Source of the DNA: Bacilli bacterium
Lineage (GTDB): Bacteria > Bacillota_I > Bacilli_A > RF39 > UBA660
Direction of reading: 5' to 3'
DNA length: 5,008 nt
Assembly: GCA_022793565.1 (NCBI GenBank)
Contig: JAAWDC010000148.1
Span: 1-5,008, forward strand
The translations under genes and the position numbers were made by a program. The notes under the pieces were generated by a model. It was not told the DNA's origin. It saw only the letters and a program-made list of their open reading frames with translations, and searched no databases. Positions 1 through 5,008 of this stretch are shown here, one piece after another; positions within the stretch are counted from its first letter, which is position 1, and each line of letters starts with the position of its first letter.

Positions 1-422
1 ATGCATCTAATGTAATGGCTGTTACAGATATGAATGCTGTAAAAGTAGATTTAGAAGATGATGGAAAAGTAGTCATCTATCACTCAGATCAAGAAGTCAT
101 TAACAGGACAAGAGATATGATCCTAGATGTGGTAAGAGAAGTAGAAGCAGGAGAAATCTATCCAGCAAAAGTAGTAAAAGTAGAAGATTTTGGTTGCTTT
201 GTTCAAGTATGGCCTGGATGTGAAGGACTAGTTCACGTATCAGAACTTGCGTATGAAAGAGTAAAAGAAGTAAAAGATGTCGTAAGCTTGGGCGATGAAA
301 TTATTGTAAAATGCCTAGGAGTTGACAAAAAAGGAAGGCTAAATTTCTCAAGAAAACAAGCGATGCCAGCACCAAAGAAAAAAGAACAAGAAAGCAAAAC
401 TACAACGAAAGAAGAAAAATAA
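1..422 (+). CDS. pnp: Polynucleotide phosphorylase, C-terminal part (5' end outside window)
   Basis: PNPase is a phosphorolytic 3'-to-5' exoribonuclease, normally a trimer, that degrades mRNA with its KH and S1 domains gripping the RNA. Only the last ~139 residues are present. The frame is open from base 3, so the ATG at 15 is an internal Met of a longer protein, not a start; no ribosome-binding site precedes it. The end of the KH domain is seen as VKVDLEDDG followed by a helix ending DVVREV. The S1 domain runs at about nt 150-356, with AGEIYPAKVVKVEDFGCFV, the EGLVHVSEL core, the SLGDEI strand and the closing GRLNFSRK. After it comes a hydrophilic Lys/Glu-rich tail ending KEEK. The stretch NVMAVTDMNAVKVDLEDDG looks longer than the usual helix-to-strand link of the KH domain, possibly a lineage-specific insertion. 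The gene ends with TAA and has its own strong terminator. Identification rests on the KH-S1 order and is secure; nothing is visible of the catalytic domains. Confidence 0.93.
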   Translation, partial: ASNVMAVTDMNAVKVDLEDDGKVVIYHSDQEVINRTRDMILDVVREVEAGEIYPAKVVKVEDFGCFVQVWPGCEGLVHVSELAYERVKEVKDVVSLGDEIIVKCLGVDKKGRLNFSRKQAMPAPKKKEQESKTTTKEEK

Positions 423-445
423 AAATTTAGAAAGACAAACGAAAA

Positions 446-474
446 CAGGAAGATAGTTCTTCCTGCTTTTTTTT
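446..474 (+). terminator. Rho-independent terminator of pnp
   Basis: A perfect 8-bp stem, CAGGAAGA (446-453) with TCTTCCTG (458-465), closes a TAGT loop and is followed by C and eight T residues (467-474). It starts 23 bases after the pnp stop codon, so it should end the pnp transcript. An A-rich stretch (442-445) precedes the stem and TTTTCGTTTG follows it on the opposite strand, so it could also work, less strongly, for leftward transcription. Confidence 0.93.
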
Positions 475-575
475 ATAAGTTTGAAAGATTAAGGGACTTA
501 GATATATACTTGATCAATTCCTACTACCAAATTAATATTAAAGAATACAAAAAGTACTAGTTAGACTGAACCTAA

Positions 576-603
576 ATTATAGTATGATTTCTAATTATAT
601 CAA
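576..603 (-). promoter_or_regulatory. Candidate leftward sigma-A-type promoter
   Basis: On the minus strand, TTGATA (603-598; one mismatch to TTGACA) is followed after 16 bases by a perfect TATAAT (581-576). Transcription would start around 567-571 and run left toward the pnp terminator, whose stem is also followed by a T-rich stretch on this strand, giving a possible RNA of about 130 nt. No reading frame with a ribosome-binding site is seen in it. In such AT-rich DNA a match of this quality can arise by chance, so this is only a candidate. Confidence 0.3.
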
Positions 604-682
604 TTTGCTTCTTAATCAAAGGATATTAATATTAGTGATCATGAATTATTAATAAAAAAACTGTCAAATTTTTATTACATGC

Positions 683-711
683 TTTTCTCTTTAAAAAAGT
701 AATGATATAAT
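683..711 (+). promoter_or_regulatory. pyrG promoter (extended -10)
   Basis: A perfect TATAAT at 706-711 is preceded by TG at 703-704, making an extended -10 element (TGATATAAT). The matching -35 position with a 17-base spacer is TTTTCT (683-688), a weak three-of-six match, as is common when the -10 is extended. A/T-rich DNA lies upstream (647-680). The start is predicted at or next to G718, six bases after the -10, giving an initial transcript GAGCC with the first C at +4. No competing promoter of similar quality is seen closer to pyrG. Confidence 0.75.
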
Positions 712-713
712 TT

Positions 714-737
714 AAGAGAGCCTAAGAAAGTTCTCTT
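714..737 (+). promoter_or_regulatory. Possible antiterminator pairing in the pyrG leader
   Basis: AAGAGA (714-719) is the exact reverse complement of TCTCTT (732-737), and T713/A738 extends the match. This pairing uses bases 734-737 of the 3' arm of the leader terminator, so the two structures exclude each other. It could form only if the RNA begins at or upstream of about 714, or if the 5' end gains extra GA units. If the RNA starts at 718 without additions, too little of the left arm is present. The complementarity is visible; its use as an antiterminator is inference. Confidence 0.4.
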
Positions 738-749
738 AGTGCTTTTTTT
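720..749 (+). terminator. Intrinsic terminator in the pyrG leader (attenuator)
   Basis: The stem pairs CTAAGA (722-727) with TCTTAG (734-739) around a six-base loop, is extended by G720-C742 and C721-G741 with T740 bulged, and runs straight into seven T residues (743-749). It lies between the predicted transcription start (about 718) and the pyrG ribosome-binding site (758-763), with no gene upstream that needs ending, since pnp has its own terminator. It is therefore best read as an attenuator that stops pyrG transcription after roughly 30 nt unless the hairpin is prevented. In Bacillus subtilis pyrG, a leader terminator is overcome when CTP is low by 5' G residues added through reiterative transcription; regulation by CTP here is inferred from that precedent and from the position. 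Confidence 0.75.
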
Positions 750-770
750 GTTTATAAGGGAGGTAAAATT

Positions 771-2384
771 ATGGCGAAATTTGTTTTTGTAACAGGAGGA
801 GTTTGTTCAGGATTAGGAAAAGGGATCACAGCATCTAGTATAGCACTACTATTAAAAGCGAAAGGGTATAAAGTATTTATGCAGAAGTTCGACCCTTACA
901 TGAATGTAGATCCAGGAACAATGTCCCCAATTCAACACGGAGAAGTATTTGTTACAGCGGATGGATGTGAGACAGACTTAGATTTAGGACACTATGAAAG
1001 ATTTATTGATGAGGAACTAAACTATACCTCAAATATTACGAATGGAAAAATCTATTCTAGTGTAATAGAAAAGGAAAGACGTGGAGACTTTTTAGGAGCA
1101 ACAATTCAAATTGTTCCCCATATTTCAAATGAAATAAAAAACAAAATTTATGAAGCAGCAACAACATCTAATGCTGACATTGTAATTACAGAGATTGGTG
1201 GAACAGTAGGAGATATTGAATCCTCCGTTATGATGGAAGCTTTAAGACAGTTTCGTTTAGAGCAAGGAAGAGAAAATACATTGTTTGTACATACGACATT
1301 AGTTCCATATCTTTTTGGTTCGAATGAATTAAAAACGAAACCAACACAAAATAGCGTGATTGAGCTTCGAAGACTTGGGATTCAACCAGATATTTTAGTT
1401 ACTCGAGCACCAATTGAATTAGGGGAAAGTATTAGAAAAAAAATCGCCTTATTTGGAAGCATTCCTGTAGAGAATATTATTGAAGCAAAAGATGTAAATA
1501 ATATCTATGAAATTCCGCTAAACTTCCATAAACAAAAAATAGAAGAGATTATATTAAAACAATTCAATCTAAAGATAGAAAAAAGTAACCTATCATACTG
1601 GGAAGAATTGATCCATATAGTAGGACAATTAGACAATGAAGTAGAGATTGCCTTAGTTGGAAAGTATATTGAACTAGAGGATGCCTACTTATCAGTAAAA
1701 GAAGCGTTAAAAGCTGCAGGATACAAATATAAAACAAAAGTAAAAATCAATTGGATTGATAGTGAAATTTTAGAAAAAAAGGATACAAAGATCGAAGATG
1801 TCTTAGGTAACGCGAAAGGAATTTTAGTACCAGGTGGTTTTGGTAGTCGTGGGATTGAAGGAAAAATTTTGGCATGTCAATACGCTAGAGAAAATAAAAT
1901 TCCATATTTAGGAATTTGTCTTGGAATGCAAATAGCTGTCATTGAGTTTGCTCGTCACGTTTGTGGAATAGAAGATGCATCTTCCACTGAATTCGATGAA
2001 GTATGTAAAAATCCAGTAATTGATCTAATGGCAAATCAAAAAGCAATTGTAAATAAGGGTGGAACTCTTCGTCTTGGAAATTATGAATGCCACATCGAAA
2101 AAGGAACATTAGCATATAAAGATTATAATCAAGAAACAATCTTTGAAAGACATAGACATCGCTATGAATTTAATAATCAATATCGAGAGATTCTAGAAAA
2201 AAATGGAATGGTCTTCTCAGGAATTAATCCAGATTTAAATTTAGTAGAAATCATCGAATTACCAGATCATCCACACTTTATTGCAGGACAATTCCATCCA
2301 GAATTTAAGAGTAGACCAACAAAAGCACATCCACTATTTGCTTCTTTTGTACAGGCAGCAATTAATTTGAAGAAGAAAAAATAA
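771..2384 (+). CDS. pyrG: CTP synthase (glutamine-hydrolysing)
   Basis: This cytoplasmic enzyme makes CTP from UTP, ATP and glutamine, the last step of de novo cytidine nucleotide synthesis; it works as a tetramer, activated by GTP and inhibited by CTP. The protein has 537 residues, normal for the family, and is intact. The synthetase (amidoligase) domain comprises about residues 1-265, with P-loop [10 protein letters not shown] (9-18, Lys17), [15 protein letters not shown] (39-53), Mg-binding Asp71 in [10 protein letters not shown], Glu141 in EIGGTVGD, and KTKPTQNSV (188-196) of the UTP/CTP site. The class-I glutamine amidotransferase domain (about 290-530) has PGGFGSRG (354-361), nucleophile Cys383 in GICLGMQ, and His509/Glu511 in QFHPEF. 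The start is fixed by AAGGGAGGT (GGAGG at 759-763) seven bases before the ATG and by the family's N-terminus. The P-loop reads SGLGKG where E. coli has SSLGKG, and has Cys12; both look tolerable. It is a single-gene unit downstream of a leader attenuator, so expression is probably tuned to CTP level. Confidence 0.97.
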   Translation: MAKFVFVTGGVCSGLGKGITASSIALLLKAKGYKVFMQKFDPYMNVDPGTMSPIQHGEVFVTADGCETDLDLGHYERFIDEELNYTSNITNGKIYSSVIEKERRGDFLGATIQIVPHISNEIKNKIYEAATTSNADIVITEIGGTVGDIESSVMMEALRQFRLEQGRENTLFVHTTLVPYLFGSNELKTKPTQNSVIELRRLGIQPDILVTRAPIELGESIRKKIALFGSIPVENIIEAKDVNNIYEIPLNFHKQKIEEIILKQFNLKIEKSNLSYWEELIHIVGQLDNEVEIALVGKYIELEDAYLSVKEALKAAGYKYKTKVKINWIDSEILEKKDTKIEDVLGNAKGILVPGGFGSRGIEGKILACQYARENKIPYLGICLGMQIAVIEFARHVCGIEDASSTEFDEVCKNPVIDLMANQKAIVNKGGTLRLGNYECHIEKGTLAYKDYNQETIFERHRHRYEFNNQYREILEKNGMVFSGINPDLNLVEIIELPDHPHFIAGQFHPEFKSRPTKAHPLFASFVQAAINLKKKK

Positions 2385-2396
2385 GTATAGAACGTA

Positions 2397-2440
2397 AAGA
2401 AAAGAAAAAAGATTAATAAATCCTTTTTCTTTTCTTATTT
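2397..2440 (+). terminator. A/U-rich hairpin after pyrG, probable terminator
   Basis: A 16-bp stem with one mismatch (A2410 opposite C2423) pairs the all-purine arm 2397-2412 with the all-pyrimidine arm 2421-2436 around an eight-base loop. It starts 12 bases after the pyrG stop. The 3' arm is itself U-rich (CTTTTTCTTTTCTT) and is followed only by ATTT rather than a clean U-run, so termination may be partial, letting some pyrG transcript continue into the next genes. Confidence 0.6.
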
Positions 2441-2453
2441 AAAATGCTATACT
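2425..2453 (+). promoter_or_regulatory. Promoter of the alcohol dehydrogenase-FIST-aldehyde dehydrogenase operon
   Basis: TGCTATACT (2445-2453) is an extended -10 element with TATACT at 2448-2453. The -35 position with a 17-base spacer is TTTTCT (2425-2430), weak and lying inside the 3' arm of the preceding hairpin; the pyrG promoter has the same -35 hexamer. The start would be near 2460, giving a leader of about 20 nt before the ATG at 2480, with no room for a riboswitch. No clear operator repeat is seen around it. Confidence 0.55.
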
Positions 2454-2469
2454 CTAATTATACAATAAT

Positions 2470-2475
2470 AGGAGG
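2470..2475 (+). promoter_or_regulatory. Ribosome-binding site that sets the fucO-like start
   Basis: AGGAGG lies four bases upstream of the ATG at 2480. An in-frame ATG at 2444 would add 12 residues, but has no ribosome-binding site and sits at the -10 element, upstream of the predicted transcription start. The spacing of four is slightly short but the motif is perfect. Confidence 0.85.
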
Positions 2476-2479
2476 ATAT

Positions 2480-3634
2480 ATGACAATAAATAGAATGATT
2501 TTAAACGAGACTTCATATTTCGGACCAGGAGCGCGAGAAAAACTTGCAACAGAATGTATTTCTAGAGGTTATACAAAAGCTATGATAGTAACTGATGAGA
2601 CATTAAAAGCCGCAGGAATTCCTCAAAAAATATTAGACGTACTAGATACAGAATTTATTTCTTATGAAATTTTCTCAGATATCAAGCCAAATCCTACCGT
2701 TACATGCGTAAAAAACGGAGTGGAAATGTTTAAGAAAGTAAATGCGGATTGTATAATTGCTGTTGGCGGAGGTAGCGTCATCGATACAGCCAAAGCGATT
2801 GGAATTATCATTAAAAATCCAGAATTTACAGATGTAGTTTCTCTAGCAGGAGTCTCAAATACAAAAAACCGTTCTGTACCAATCATTGCTATACCAACTA
2901 CAGCAGGTACAGCAGCAGAGGTAACAATTAATTATGTAATTACAGATGAAGAAAGTGTAAATAAATTAGTATGTGTAGATCCATTAGATATTCCAATTAT
3001 ATCAATTGTCGATACGGAATTAATGGCCGGAATGCCTAAAAATATTGCAGCTTGGACAGGACTAGATGCTCTAACTCATGCAATAGAAGGATATATCACA
3101 AAAGCTGCATGGGATATGACAGATATGATGCATTTAAAGGCAATAGAGATGATTTTTAAAAACTTAGAAAAAGCAGTACAAGAAAAAGATATGGAAGCAA
3201 TCAATAATATGGGAGTAGCACAGTATATCGCTGGAATGGGATTTTCCAATGTTGGACTTGGAATAGTACATTCCATGGCCCATCCATTAGGAGCGATTTA
3301 TGATACACCACATGGACTTGCCAATGCATTATTATTACCATATGTTATGGAATGGAATGGAGAGGTCTGTGTAGAAAAAATTGAAAAAATTGGGAATGTA
3401 ATTGGATTGGATATGAATGCCTTAACAAAAGAAGAAATCATAAGGAAAGTTGTGAGTGCAGTTCGAGAACTATCTATTCGTTTAGAAGTACCGCAACATT
3501 TAAGTGAAATAGGTGTTTTAAAAGAGGATCTTAATACCCTGGCAAAAAAAGCATTTCAAGATCCTTGTACAGGAGGAAATCCAAGGAAAGTTACTGAGAA
3601 TGATATATTAAAATTATACGAAAAAGCTTTTTAA
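2480..3634 (+). CDS. fucO: Lactaldehyde reductase / iron-containing alcohol dehydrogenase (FucO type)
   Basis: Group III (iron-dependent) alcohol dehydrogenase closely resembling E. coli FucO, which interconverts lactaldehyde and 1,2-propanediol (also glycolaldehyde and ethylene glycol) with NAD(H) in the cytoplasm. The 384-residue length is close to FucO, and the N-terminus MTINRMILNETSYFG lines up with FucO's MANRMILNETAWFG, supporting the 2480 start. The N-terminal Rossmann-like domain carries GGGSVID (96-102) and IPTTAGTAAEVT (138-149). The helical C-terminal domain carries the metal ligands Asp196 and His200 (GLDALTHAIEGY), His264 (VHSMAHPLGA) and His278 (DTPHGLANA). The signature CTGGNPR is at 363-369. 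Nothing essential is missing. It leads an operon with a FIST protein 17 bases on and an aldehyde dehydrogenase after that. No fucose or rhamnose genes are visible, so the physiological substrate could be another short aldehyde or diol; the family is certain, the exact substrate less so. Confidence 0.9.
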   Translation: MTINRMILNETSYFGPGAREKLATECISRGYTKAMIVTDETLKAAGIPQKILDVLDTEFISYEIFSDIKPNPTVTCVKNGVEMFKKVNADCIIAVGGGSVIDTAKAIGIIIKNPEFTDVVSLAGVSNTKNRSVPIIAIPTTAGTAAEVTINYVITDEESVNKLVCVDPLDIPIISIVDTELMAGMPKNIAAWTGLDALTHAIEGYITKAAWDMTDMMHLKAIEMIFKNLEKAVQEKDMEAINNMGVAQYIAGMGFSNVGLGIVHSMAHPLGAIYDTPHGLANALLLPYVMEWNGEVCVEKIEKIGNVIGLDMNALTKEEIIRKVVSAVRELSIRLEVPQHLSEIGVLKEDLNTLAKKAFQDPCTGGNPRKVTENDILKLYEKAF

Positions 3635-3651
3635 GAAAGGAAGTAGAAAAG

Positions 3652-4842
3652 ATGAAAGCAAAAGTTGGTTATAGTGTAGAGGCGGATAGTTTCAAGTCAG
3701 GAGTAGAAACAACTACCATGGCTATAGAAGGAATGAAAAACGCTAAGGTTGGTCTTTTATTCACGTCATGTGTTTTAGATCAAAAAGAAATAATGAAGGG
3801 AGTATCGAGTGTTTCAAATATTCCATATATTGGATGTACTTCTAGTGCAGCAATTGTTGTATCAGGAGCAGGTTATCTTGGAAATGAATCTGGATATTCA
3901 GGTATGATGGCATTTGATGGAGAAGACTTAGTTGTTGGTGTTGCAGCTAGTGAAAGAGACGGAGAACCAAGAGAAGTTGGAAAGAAAATAGCAAGAGAAG
4001 CAATAAAAAACGCTGGAATCAATAAGATCCCTTCTTATTTCTTTATGACAGCATCGCCAAAAGAGGAAGAAGAGTATTTATTAGGAATTCAAGATGTTAT
4101 TGGAAGAGTACCTATGTTTGGTGGATCTGCTGCTGATAATACAGTAGAAGGAAATTGGTCAGTAATTTGTAATGGAAAAGCATTTAGTGATGGTTGTGCA
4201 GTTGCCTTCTTTTATGCAAATAATGAGTGTAAGACAAACTATACTGGGGCATACCGAGAAACAGATCACGTAGGAATTATTACAGAAGTACAAAATAAAC
4301 GTACACTAGTTTCTATTGATGGAGTTTCAGCTTTAACAAAATATGCAGAATGGATAGGTAGTACACCAGAAGAAATAAAGGGAGCAAACTTATTAGCTGC
4401 ATCGATCACAAAACCATTAGGAGTAAAAGATCCACTTGGTAATTTAACAGCAATTCGTCACCCAATGTTTGGAGATGACAAAAATACACCATCAACAGAG
4501 GATGATGTAATGAATTTAGGAAATCATCTAGTAGAAAAGACAGCAATTATTCAAATGGAAGCAACTGTTGATGAGTTGATACAATCAAATTCTAAAACGA
4601 TTGAAGAATTAAACCAGATGATGAAAAAAGAGCCTTGTGCTTATTTCCTAGTTCACTGCGGTGGAAGAAGACTTGGTATTGCAATGGAAAAAAGAGAACA
4701 AGAAATTTATGATGAAATAAAGAAAGCAGCAAAGGATAAACCATTTATTGTAGCATTCACATTCGGAGAATATGGGTACAGAGAGCATTCAGCAAACACT
4801 TGTGGAGGACTTTCTCTATCATTTACAGGGTTCTCAGAGTAG
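3652..4842 (+). CDS. FIST N- and C-domain protein, stand-alone (predicted sensory protein)
   Basis: A 396-residue soluble protein with no signal peptide or membrane segment. It matches the FIST (F-box and intracellular signal transduction) family: an N-terminal FIST domain (about 30-200) with VGLLFTS, IPYIGCTSSAAI (57-68) and VPMFGGSAADN (153-163), and a C-terminal FIST domain (about 220-390) with CAYFLVHCGGRRLG (329-342), FIVAFTFGEYGY (365-376) and NTCGGLSLSF (382-391). FIST proteins are thought to be small-ligand sensors, and some members (NosP) bind haem and sense nitric oxide, usually together with histidine kinases or cyclic-di-GMP enzymes. No kinase, methyl-acceptor or GGDEF part is fused here, so any output partner must be separate. 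The protein has eight cysteines, several in the core motifs (62, 336, 384). Ribosome-binding site AAAGGAAG lies about nine bases before the ATG; the gene follows the alcohol dehydrogenase by 17 bases and precedes the aldehyde dehydrogenase by 21, so it is co-transcribed. The ligand and function are unknown. Confidence 0.85.
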   Translation: MKAKVGYSVEADSFKSGVETTTMAIEGMKNAKVGLLFTSCVLDQKEIMKGVSSVSNIPYIGCTSSAAIVVSGAGYLGNESGYSGMMAFDGEDLVVGVAASERDGEPREVGKKIAREAIKNAGINKIPSYFFMTASPKEEEEYLLGIQDVIGRVPMFGGSAADNTVEGNWSVICNGKAFSDGCAVAFFYANNECKTNYTGAYRETDHVGIITEVQNKRTLVSIDGVSALTKYAEWIGSTPEEIKGANLLAASITKPLGVKDPLGNLTAIRHPMFGDDKNTPSTEDDVMNLGNHLVEKTAIIQMEATVDELIQSNSKTIEELNQMMKKEPCAYFLVHCGGRRLGIAMEKREQEIYDEIKKAAKDKPFIVAFTFGEYGYREHSANTCGGLSLSFTGFSE

Positions 4843-4863
4843 TTTAGAAAGGATAAAGGAAGT

Positions 4864-5008
4864 ATGAGAAATTTAATTGGAAATAAGTGGACAGATGCCT
4901 CAAACGGAAAAACGATTGATGTAATTAATCCTGCAAACAAAAAATTCATCGATACGATACCAGATTCTACTCTAGAAGATGTTGATAGTGCCGTAAAAAT
5001 AGCGATGG
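4864..5008 (+). CDS. NAD(P)-dependent aldehyde dehydrogenase, N-terminal fragment (3' end outside window)
   Basis: The first 48 residues of a protein cut by the window edge. The sequence reads LIGNKWTDASNGKTIDVINPANKKFIDTIPDSTLEDVDSAVKIAM, which is the typical beginning of the aldehyde dehydrogenase superfamily (strand with 'NG-W', then 'I-V-NPA---I--IP--T-EDVD-AV--A'). These enzymes oxidise an aldehyde to the acid with NAD(P)+. The catalytic Cys and Glu lie beyond the window, so the type (lactaldehyde, glycolaldehyde, succinate-semialdehyde or other) cannot be decided. Two purine-rich sites precede the ATG: AAAGGA (4855-4860, three bases away) and GAAAGGA (4847-4853, ten bases away); the ATG fits the family N-terminus. 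With the upstream FucO-type enzyme it would allow reduction and oxidation of the same aldehyde. Co-transcription with the FIST gene is likely from the 21-base gap. Confidence 0.88.
   Translation, partial: MRNLIGNKWTDASNGKTIDVINPANKKFIDTIPDSTLEDVDSAVKIAM

Larger units (their letters stand above)
423..770. other. 348-base non-coding region between pnp and pyrG
   Basis: No credible gene is seen here on either strand: the open stretches are short, lack a start with a ribosome-binding site, and are interrupted by stops. The left end holds the pnp terminator and the right end (about 683-763) the pyrG promoter, attenuator and ribosome-binding site. The middle (about 475-680) is very AT-rich, contains only small AT palindromes (for example 532-541 and 623-632) and a leftward promoter-like sequence at 576-603. 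It could be a decayed gene or simply spacer; the sequence does not tell which. Confidence 0.7.

Noticed and set aside
15..422. A complete small S1-domain protein starting at the ATG at 15
   Set aside because: The frame stays open to the left edge, there is no ribosome-binding site, and the first residues are the end of a KH domain, so this is the tail of PNPase.
423..557. Frame continuing past the pnp stop in the same phase (through the terminator up to the TAG near 557)
   Set aside because: It has no start codon with a ribosome-binding site and reads through the terminator T-run; the composition is that of spacer.
510..641. Short palindromes TTGATCAA, TTAATATTAA, ATATTAATAT and TGATCA as possible operators
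   Set aside because: They are short, different from each other, far from the predicted promoter core and common in AT-rich spacer.
650..677. Nine-bp AT-only inverted repeat upstream of the pyrG promoter
   Set aside because: It consists only of A-T pairs around a ten-base loop in very AT-rich DNA, so it is expected by chance; it may at most contribute to an A/T-rich upstream element.
712..770. Riboswitch or PyrR-type binding leader for pyrG
   Set aside because: The predicted leader is only about 50 nt with one terminator hairpin, too short for a known aptamer, and no PyrR-type anti-antiterminator loop is recognisable.
1939..2139. Minus-strand open frame inside pyrG, with similar ones at 2662-2886, 3076-3276 and 4707-4949
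   Set aside because: They lie opposite well-recognised genes, have no ribosome-binding sites or recognisable motifs, and are explained as by-products of the plus-strand coding sequence.
2444..2479. Twelve-residue N-terminal extension of the FucO-like protein from an upstream ATG
   Set aside because: No ribosome-binding site precedes it, it overlaps the -10 element, and FucO's own N-terminus matches the ATG at 2480 that has AGGAGG in front.
1..5008. CRISPR array, insertion sequence, tRNA or rRNA, prophage or defence genes
   Set aside because: No repeat-spacer pattern, transposase, terminal inverted repeats, tRNA-like cloverleaf or defence-type protein was seen on either strand.
1..5008. Mycoplasma-type genetic code (TGA read as Trp)
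   Set aside because: All complete genes translate fully with the standard code, Trp codons are TGG, and no in-frame TGA is needed; the real stops are TAA or TAG.

Overview
The window is AT-rich bacterial DNA with a purely plus-strand gene layout, strong AGGAGG-type ribosome-binding sites, short intergenic gaps inside operons and U-tract hairpin terminators. Together with the proteins, this points to a low-GC member of the Bacillota, plausibly a Bacilli or Mollicutes-related gut lineage, but the exact taxon cannot be read from the sequence. All reading frames are consistent with the standard code: stops are TAA or TAG, Trp is TGG, and no in-frame TGA is seen.

Layout. (1) Bases 1-422 hold the 3' end of pnp (polynucleotide phosphorylase: end of the KH domain, the S1 domain and a Lys-rich tail), closed by a near-perfect intrinsic terminator at 446-474. 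(2) Bases 423-770 are a 348-base non-coding gap. Its right end is a compact regulatory leader for pyrG: an extended -10 promoter, a predicted start near 718, and an intrinsic terminator beginning almost at the first transcribed base, all upstream of the pyrG ribosome-binding site. This is the architecture of a CTP-responsive attenuator, but with a GAGAGCC initial sequence instead of the GGGC known from Bacillus subtilis. A candidate leftward promoter lies in the middle of the gap. (3) Bases 771-2384 are complete pyrG (CTP synthase), followed by an A/U-only hairpin. (4) From about 2445 to the right edge is a separate transcription unit with its own extended -10 promoter: a FucO-type lactaldehyde reductase/iron-dependent alcohol dehydrogenase, a stand-alone FIST-domain protein and the start of an aldehyde dehydrogenase, separated by only 17 and 21 bases.

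How they fit. pnp and pyrG are housekeeping genes (RNA decay; de novo CTP synthesis). The downstream trio looks like a small aldehyde-metabolism operon: one enzyme can reduce an aldehyde to the alcohol with NADH, the other can oxidise an aldehyde to the acid with NAD+, and a predicted sensory protein of the FIST family lies between them. The two points most worth following up are the non-canonical pyrG attenuator and the FIST protein placed inside an aldehyde/alcohol dehydrogenase operon.
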